From assembly GCA_007571355.1 (NCBI GenBank), contig RKRO01000158.1, forward strand, positions 1 through 9,919: 9,919 nt of DNA. The letters are read 5' to 3'. This document shows positions 5,499 to 9,919 of the stretch, piece by piece. The DNA is from Candidatus Poribacteria bacterium. GTDB lineage: Bacteria; Poribacteria; WGA-4E; WGA-3G. Positions within the stretch are counted from its first letter, which is position 1; the number at the start of each line of letters is the position of its first letter. The notes under the pieces are model-generated. The model saw only the letters and a program-made list of their open reading frames with translations, ran no database searches and had not been told where the DNA came from. The translations under genes and the position numbers were made by a program.

Positions 5499-7514
5499 TT
5501 ATTGGAGGTTCATAGCTGCTAACCCGTTGTCCGTCGCGATCCATACCCTACCGTTACCTACCGCAAATGCGTGTATTAGCAATTCACCGGTAATAATTCG
5601 CGGGGTCATTGTATCTTCCCATTCACCAGAACGGGTATGATGCGTATAGAAAAGATCGTCCGTCGCGATCCACAACACCAAAGGAGTCGCGGGTGGCGGC
5701 GGTTGGATTTCTAATGCCTCTGTTTCAGAAGAAAATTCCACAGCAGGTGCCTCGTTATCTTCCACGACGGGTGAATCGTCAAGCACGCCTTCAATGTAAA
5801 TATTCCTTAATTTTTTCTCATCTACTATGCCTGTATGGAGCGTCGTTGATTTTCCGTTCAATCCATCCAAATCTGCGCGAAAATAACCGTTGGCCTGCTC
5901 ATCAGTATTGAACCACGTAAAAAGCAGATGATCTTCAGCCGTATCAAATCCAACAACCGTCATGCCTTTGCGCATCTCCGTTGAGTTATAGAGCGACCAT
6001 TCCTCGGTTTCACGGTTAAACGTCACGACTGCACCATCCGCTGAAGCACCCCACACCGTTGTAGATGTTAGCAACAACGTCTCAATATTATCTGCTTGAA
6101 TGAAACTCTGCTGTCTATTGTAAACAACTGGAGGTTCAATATTACTGCGAGTTTTACGGACGACACCGTTATCCGTAGCAAACCAAACCTCCGTATCATC
6201 CATCTTGATGTCTTTGACCCAGGCAGGCAATCCATCGGTTAACGTGTAGGTACCCCGGATTTCGCCAGCCGATTTATTGTAATGAATCGCGCCTTGAGAA
6301 CGTGTACCGATCCACACATCATCTGAGTCCACCGCAATGGATCGTACATCTGGTACCGTTTCCGTCGAACTGTTTATCAGTCGTGGCACTTTTGACATCG
6401 GGGTCCAGTTATTGAAATCCGTTCCAAAGAGCATCACACCGTTCGGTGTACCCACCCATAGCCGCGTGCCATCAATCGCAATCGCTTGAACACGATTGTC
6501 AGGCAGATGTTCCGCGACTGTGTAGACTGTCCAACGAGTTTGATCCACAATCTGTTTCGCACGTTCCTTCATCGTCTCATCAACGCTCATATCGTGGACC
6601 TGTGCAGCTTCACTCCTGGCTTCTTCAACTCTACCCAATTTCAAGTTGACTTCAGCACGGGTCAAGCGTGCCTCATAAACCCACTCGCTCACTGGATAGC
6701 GGAGAACAAACCCCCGTAAAGTATGAAGGGCATTTTCCAATTCACCCTTTCGCGCTTGTAGTTTGCCAATAAGGAAAAGTGCCTTTTCGTGGGACAACAT
6801 GTCCGGATACTGTTTGACCGCCGATTCCAAAAGTGATAATCCTTCATCGTCATCTGCTAACTTTTCAACGAACAAGAAACCCGTAATATAACTTAACCCG
6901 GGTACAGATGCGTGGTCTGGATAATACTGTAGGATCAGTCGATAGTTCTCTACGGCTTTACCGTAAGCCTCATTGGCGAGCGCAGCATCTCCAAGTTCCC
7001 GAAAATGCGACACCAAGTCAAAATTCGCCGCATCAAGGATCGCCACAGAACGGAAACGTTCCAAGGCGTTTGTATTGTCGCCATTCGTCTTGTAAAGTAA
7101 ACCGAGTTGATAATGCGCATCTGGGTATTTCGGAAACTCTTCGATAGCAGCTTCAAAACGGTTTTTCGCTTGTTCAGGAAGTCCTAACTCCAGCAGCATA
7201 AGCCCGTTCCGAAAATACTTCGCAGCAGTGCGATCTGCGATGTTCGTCAGGTCTGATGTGAAACTAAGGCGATATCCCATCACAGGAAGTCGTAAAATCT
7301 GCCCCTGATATTCAATTTCAAAATGAGTATCAGTGCCACCACGCCAAATGCCGCTCAATCTATCGCCGTTCTCCCGATCCACGATAACGTACTGTTGACC
7401 ATAAGCCAGCTGCTGCTGATAGGCGAACAGAACGATTAATGTTATGAGCAAAAATAGGTGAAAAATTTTCTGTTTTTTGGTATGTGTGTGTGTTCTAAAC
7501 ATCTGGTGCAACAT
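5499..7514 (-). CDS. Secreted TPR and beta-propeller repeat protein
   Basis: This 671-residue protein has a signal peptide or N-terminal anchor: basic residues to about 16, a hydrophobic core at 18-31, and a likely cleavage near AYG-QQ around 39. A short beta region (41-90) precedes five or six TPR-like helical pairs at about 96-309, such as AHYQLGLLYKTNGDNTNALERF and ALFLIGKLQARKGELENAL. The C-terminal half has beta-propeller blades of the kind found in two-component regulator sensor domains, with the recurring core of hydrophobic-x-hydrophobic-D-x-x-x-V-W-hydrophobic-x-T-x-x-G. Cores sit near 345-363, 393-412, 436-454, 480-499, 611-625 and 650-670. An acidic, proline-rich spacer (about 578-610) interrupts the last blades. 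There is no kinase or DNA-binding domain. The ATG at 7514 has GAAGG six bases upstream. It is probably a periplasmic or envelope scaffold; its ligand is unknown. fdhD follows directly. Confidence 0.85.
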   Translation of the reverse strand: MLHQMFRTHTHTKKQKIFHLFLLITLIVLFAYQQQLAYGQQYVIVDRENGDRLSGIWRGGTDTHFEIEYQGQILRLPVMGYRLSFTSDLTNIADRTAAKYFRNGLMLLELGLPEQAKNRFEAAIEEFPKYPDAHYQLGLLYKTNGDNTNALERFRSVAILDAANFDLVSHFRELGDAALANEAYGKAVENYRLILQYYPDHASVPGLSYITGFLFVEKLADDDEGLSLLESAVKQYPDMLSHEKALFLIGKLQARKGELENALHTLRGFVLRYPVSEWVYEARLTRAEVNLKLGRVEEARSEAAQVHDMSVDETMKERAKQIVDQTRWTVYTVAEHLPDNRVQAIAIDGTRLWVGTPNGVMLFGTDFNNWTPMSKVPRLINSSTETVPDVRSIAVDSDDVWIGTRSQGAIHYNKSAGEIRGTYTLTDGLPAWVKDIKMDDTEVWFATDNGVVRKTRSNIEPPVVYNRQQSFIQADNIETLLLTSTTVWGASADGAVVTFNRETEEWSLYNSTEMRKGMTVVGFDTAEDHLLFTWFNTDEQANGYFRADLDGLNGKSTTLHTGIVDEKKLRNIYIEGVLDDSPVVEDNEAPAVEFSSETEALEIQPPPPATPLVLWIATDDLFYTHHTRSGEWEDTMTPRIITGELLIHAFAVGNGRVWIATDNGLAAMNLQ

Positions 7515-7558
7515 ATTTTACCTTCAAAACACGGATTGATAGATATTTGTTAGCATTA

Positions 7559-7587
7559 ATAATATCAGAAACGTTGGGAAATGTCAA
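7559..7587 (-). promoter_or_regulatory. Sigma70-type promoter of the TPR/propeller gene
   Basis: The minus strand reads TTGACA (7587-7582), a 17-base spacer, then TATTAT (7564-7559). The predicted start of transcription is near 7552, about 38 bases before the ATG at 7514. One mismatch to consensus and ideal spacing make it convincing. It probably also serves fdhD. Confidence 0.85.
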
Positions 7588-7770
7588 GACCGTTTGGCAG
7601 AACCATTCAGTTTTCATAAGGTGCTTTTTTAACGAGTTCAAGAGTTTGCTAAGGGGTTACGGCAAAATACCACAGCTAACTTGCAAGGCATCCTCATCAA
7701 AGCGGTTTAAAGAGTTCTGAATATCAAGATACAAGTTTCAGCAGGATTCAGTCCGCCATAATTTATATAG
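7588..7770. other. Interior of the divergent promoter region, no supported gene
   Basis: These 183 bases separate two outward-facing promoters, an unusually long gap for a simple divergent pair. No gene with a start and ribosome-binding site is visible. Both strands contain short stop-free stretches of about 25 to 30 codons (for example plus strand from the TAA near 7629 to the TGA near 7719). They read as plausible peptide but lack starts, so they may be a relic of a coding or repeat sequence. Regulatory-protein sites or a small RNA are possible, but I see no clear palindrome that marks an operator. Confidence 0.4.
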
Positions 7771-7799
7771 TTGACATAAGAGAAATATTGGTCTATAAT
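7771..7799 (+). promoter_or_regulatory. Consensus sigma70 promoter of the beta-helix/BatA operon
   Basis: TTGACA (7771-7776), exactly 17 bases, TATAAT (7794-7799): a full match to the housekeeping consensus. The expected transcription start is near 7806, giving a leader of about 31 bases before the ATG at 7839. It suggests strong, largely constitutive expression unless a repressor acts here. Confidence 0.92.
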
Positions 7800-7838
7800 G
7801 CTCTCATAACATTCATCAAATACAAAGCGTAGGAAAAT

Positions 7839-8999
7839 ATGAAAAGAATCGCAATCATCTTTTTACTTGTGGGGTTTAGCGTGCTGTCTTTGTCGGCACA
7901 GACTATGGCATTAGAACATCAGCACAGCGAGGCGCGGCGACTAGAACTTAATTCGGGGTACAATGCTCTTCTGGCGCAAGGTTTAGAAGAGCAAGACGTA
8001 GGTGTGCCCAAAACCAAACTGAATCCCTCAAGGCAAGAAGAAAACCTTGTAGAGAGTGACGAAAGCACAGAACAGAATTTGGAAAAGGTTTCAAACGACC
8101 CGATACAGCAGGTTGAAACTGCAGACTCGGAAAACGCCAAAACCCCTGCGGAAACGCGCACGGAGTGGAAAAAAACACAACGAATCTTCATAGTCGTTAA
8201 CGATTATGAATTAGCACCAGATGCGGTCATAACAACGCTTGTCATAATCGCGGGAGACGCGAAACTATACGGGCGTGTTACAGGAAATGTACTGGTCCTC
8301 GGTGGAAATGTTGAACTCGGATCAAACGCGCAGGTGAACGGAATGCTCCATCTTATCGGTGGACAGGTCACGGGAAACATAGAACGGATAGCACACCTTC
8401 AGGTGAGCAACCGCTGGCAGATAGTCCCTGCTGTCGTGAAAATTGTGATGTACCCCTATAGCAGCTTTTGGCCGACCGATAAGATGACGGGCTTCCCATT
8501 CACGATCATTAAGTTTGTACTCCTACTTATTATGTACCTGATGATAGTCGCCGTATTCCCGGAACCAGTAGACACCGTGAGTACACTGTTGGCACATCGA
8601 CCCATTGGAAGTATACTCTTCAGTCTCCTGATGTTGGCTGTGATACCATTGATTCTTGCGTTACTGACCGTTTCAATCGTTGGTGTCCCGCTTATGTTGC
8701 TGGCGGTGTCACTCCTACTACCGTTAGCCCTCTGCGGTAAAGCAGCAATTTTCCTTACACTCGGCGGCACTCTCTTTTCAGGGCGATTGAAACCGCTTGC
8801 AGCAATTTTCGGTTATATCCTCTACTTTATGGCGACAGCACTCCCCTATATTGATTGGGTAACGTTTCTCGTTGTCAACACCCTTGGTATTGGGCTCTGC
8901 TTACGGAGTGGCATCAACATGATAAGACCACAAAACCGAAGGCGAAATACATCCCTACTCCCCGGTAATGAGTGGAGTCCGCGCTCAGAAAGGATGTAA
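7839..8999 (+). CDS. Secreted bactofilin-like beta-helix fused to a multi-pass membrane domain
   Basis: This 386-residue protein has a signal peptide (basic KR, hydrophobic core 4-20, likely cleavage around 20-24). A low-complexity, Glu/Gln/Ser-rich linker (about 25-112) leads to a short right-handed beta-helix-like region at 115-190. Its period is about 6 to 7 residues per strand (VITTLVIIAGDAKLYG, then GNVLVLGGNVELG, then GMLHLIGGQVTG), resembling the polymer-forming bactofilin/DUF583 fold. The C-terminal half has four to five hydrophobic helices at about 221-240, 256-283, 284-306, 319-336 and 340-356, and ends in a basic tail. By topology the beta-helix would lie in the periplasm, unlike classical cytoplasmic bactofilins. 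The ATG follows AGGA by only four bases. It is transcribed from a consensus promoter, and its end carries the ribosome-binding site of the BatA-like gene, so the two are likely co-expressed. Its molecular role is unknown; scaffolding in the envelope is an inference. Confidence 0.8.
   Translation: MKRIAIIFLLVGFSVLSLSAQTMALEHQHSEARRLELNSGYNALLAQGLEEQDVGVPKTKLNPSRQEENLVESDESTEQNLEKVSNDPIQQVETADSENAKTPAETRTEWKKTQRIFIVVNDYELAPDAVITTLVIIAGDAKLYGRVTGNVLVLGGNVELGSNAQVNGMLHLIGGQVTGNIERIAHLQVSNRWQIVPAVVKIVMYPYSSFWPTDKMTGFPFTIIKFVLLLIMYLMIVAVFPEPVDTVSTLLAHRPIGSILFSLLMLAVIPLILALLTVSIVGVPLMLLAVSLLLPLALCGKAAIFLTLGGTLFSGRLKPLAAIFGYILYFMATALPYIDWVTFLVVNTLGIGLCLRSGINMIRPQNRRRNTSLLPGNEWSPRSERM
8989..8994 (+). 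promoter_or_regulatory. Ribosome-binding site of the BatA-like gene inside the preceding gene
   Basis: AAAGGA lies in the last codons of the beta-helix gene, ten bases before the ATG at 9005. With five bases between stop and start, this points to coupled translation. Confidence 0.6.
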
Positions 9000-9004
9000 C
9001 TCAC

Positions 9005-9919
9005 ATGCAATTAGCATCACCCTTTTTTTTAATTTTGTTTATCATAGTCCCGCTGATGTTTATTGCTTCCCGATGGCCGCGCAAACGGACAATCACCCCG
9101 GTCGTGCGTTTTTCTGACTTCAACTACGGCTTTGCAGCAGGCGTTCAGAAGATGCGGCAGACTTTCTCAGTAAAAGTACTGCCTATCCTGAAGGTTTTAA
9201 GATTTATTGTCCTCGCGCTCCTCATCGTTACGCTTGCTCGTCCACAACTTTCACAAAGCCGTGAACATAGCGTCTTGCAGGGGATTGACATCCTCTTAGT
9301 CCTTGACATCTCGGAAAGCATGCGTGCAGAGGATTTTGCAGGGTCAAATCGTATCCAAACTGCAAAATTGGTCATTAGCGATTTTCTCAAACATCGCAAA
9401 AACGATCGCATCGGTCTAGTTATCTTTGCAGGTGAAAGTTTCACGCTCTGTCCTCTCACATTAGATTATCCAGTGTTGGCGGAACTCCTTAGCGATGCAG
9501 AGATCGGGCAGTTAGAGGATGGAACGGCTATCGGTGATGCACTCGCGACAGCAACGCATCGGCTACGCACCTCAGCATCAAAAACGAAGATTGTTATCCT
9601 TTTGACCGACGGCGAAAATAACGCTGGAAGTATTGCACCCGAAACGGCAGCAGCACTTGCAGCATCCGACGGGATTAAAGTTTATACAATTGGCATGGGA
9701 AAAGAGGGCGGGGCGCGTATCCCTTATGCCGATACAACGTTCGGCAAGCGATACCGAGAGGTTCTAACCTACCTCGACGAAGGAGCACTAAAACAAATCG
9801 CTAACACAACAGGGGGCAGTTATTTTCGGGCTACAGATGAAGAATCGCTGAAACATATCTATACAGAAATTGATAGATTTGAAAAGACAAAATTCGAGGT
9901 AATTAACACTATCATCCAC
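9005..9919 (+). CDS. batA: BatA-like von Willebrand factor A domain membrane protein, 3' end cut by window
   Basis: The visible 305 residues match the BatA/BatB family (Bacteroides aerotolerance), inner-membrane proteins with a periplasmic VWA domain that work with MoxR ATPases and DUF58 proteins. Two N-terminal helices (about 5-21 and 60-77) are followed by RPQ and then the VWA domain from about 93. The metal-ion-dependent adhesion site is intact: DISES (D101, S103, S105), the threonine of DGT (T174) and the aspartate of TDGEN (D202). The GIKVYTIGMGKEGGARIP segment and the late LKQIANTTGGSYFRATD motif are typical of BatA. The family is usually 310 to 340 residues with a final membrane helix, so only the C-terminal anchor should be missing. 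It begins five bases after the beta-helix gene. BatB would be expected next, beyond the window. The symbol is by family resemblance; BatA and BatB are similar. Confidence 0.9.
   Translation, partial: MQLASPFFLILFIIVPLMFIASRWPRKRTITPVVRFSDFNYGFAAGVQKMRQTFSVKVLPILKVLRFIVLALLIVTLARPQLSQSREHSVLQGIDILLVLDISESMRAEDFAGSNRIQTAKLVISDFLKHRKNDRIGLVIFAGESFTLCPLTLDYPVLAELLSDAEIGQLEDGTAIGDALATATHRLRTSASKTKIVILLTDGENNAGSIAPETAAALAASDGIKVYTIGMGKEGGARIPYADTTFGKRYREVLTYLDEGALKQIANTTGGSYFRATDEESLKHIYTEIDRFEKTKFEVINTIIH

Noticed and set aside
7632..7719. Plus-strand stop-free stretch of about 29 codons in the divergent region
   Set aside because: No ATG and no ribosome-binding site; the opposite strand also reads open, so it is more likely chance or a relic.
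9145..9459. 104-codon minus-strand frame opposite the BatA-like gene
   Set aside because: It lies antisense to the VWA domain with its intact MIDAS motif and is a frame shadow.

Overview
The window carries nine protein-coding genes, eight complete and one cut by the right edge. Seven lie on the minus strand (344 to 7514) and two on the plus strand (7839 to the end), with a divergent promoter region between them. There is no rRNA, tRNA, CRISPR array or recognisable insertion sequence. Protein content (Gfo/Idh/MocA oxidoreductase, AP-endonuclease-like TIM-barrel sugar isomerase, zinc-type sugar dehydrogenase, TPR/beta-propeller envelope protein, BatA-like von Willebrand protein) and mid-range base composition suggest a free-living or sponge/soil-associated Gram-negative heterotroph. 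The style resembles Poribacteria-like genomes. That assignment is an impression from protein style, not from a marker gene.

Minus strand, in the direction of transcription: a clear promoter (7587-7559) drives a 671-residue secreted TPR/beta-propeller protein. fdhD follows almost immediately (stop at 5499, nearest ATG at 5483). After a 95-base gap with a perfect -10 box comes a 94-residue three-helix membrane protein. Then come a medium-chain zinc dehydrogenase, a Gfo/Idh/MocA oxidoreductase, a TIM-barrel sugar isomerase/epimerase and a class I SAM methyltransferase, spaced 33 to 82 bases apart. A 15-bp hairpin with a short T run (319-285) closes the series. The dehydrogenase, oxidoreductase and isomerase look like a small carbohydrate or cyclitol oxidation/isomerisation cassette; the substrate cannot be read from the sequence. 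The methyltransferase is probably co-transcribed, but its role is unknown.

Plus strand: a textbook promoter (TTGACA, 17-base spacer, TATAAT, 7771-7799) drives a secreted bactofilin-like beta-helix protein fused to a multi-pass membrane domain. Five bases after its stop begins a BatA-like protein with a VWA domain and an intact MIDAS site, which runs off the window. This pair looks like the start of an envelope-stress or cell-envelope operon of the Bat type, without the usual MoxR and DUF58 genes directly upstream inside the window.

Most notable: the oxidoreductase has lost the usual catalytic histidine motif and has a cysteine cluster there; a beta-helix/membrane fusion is tightly coupled to batA; fdhD is an orphan behind an unrelated TPR/propeller gene; and the 324-base divergent region between two strong promoters has a long unexplained interior.
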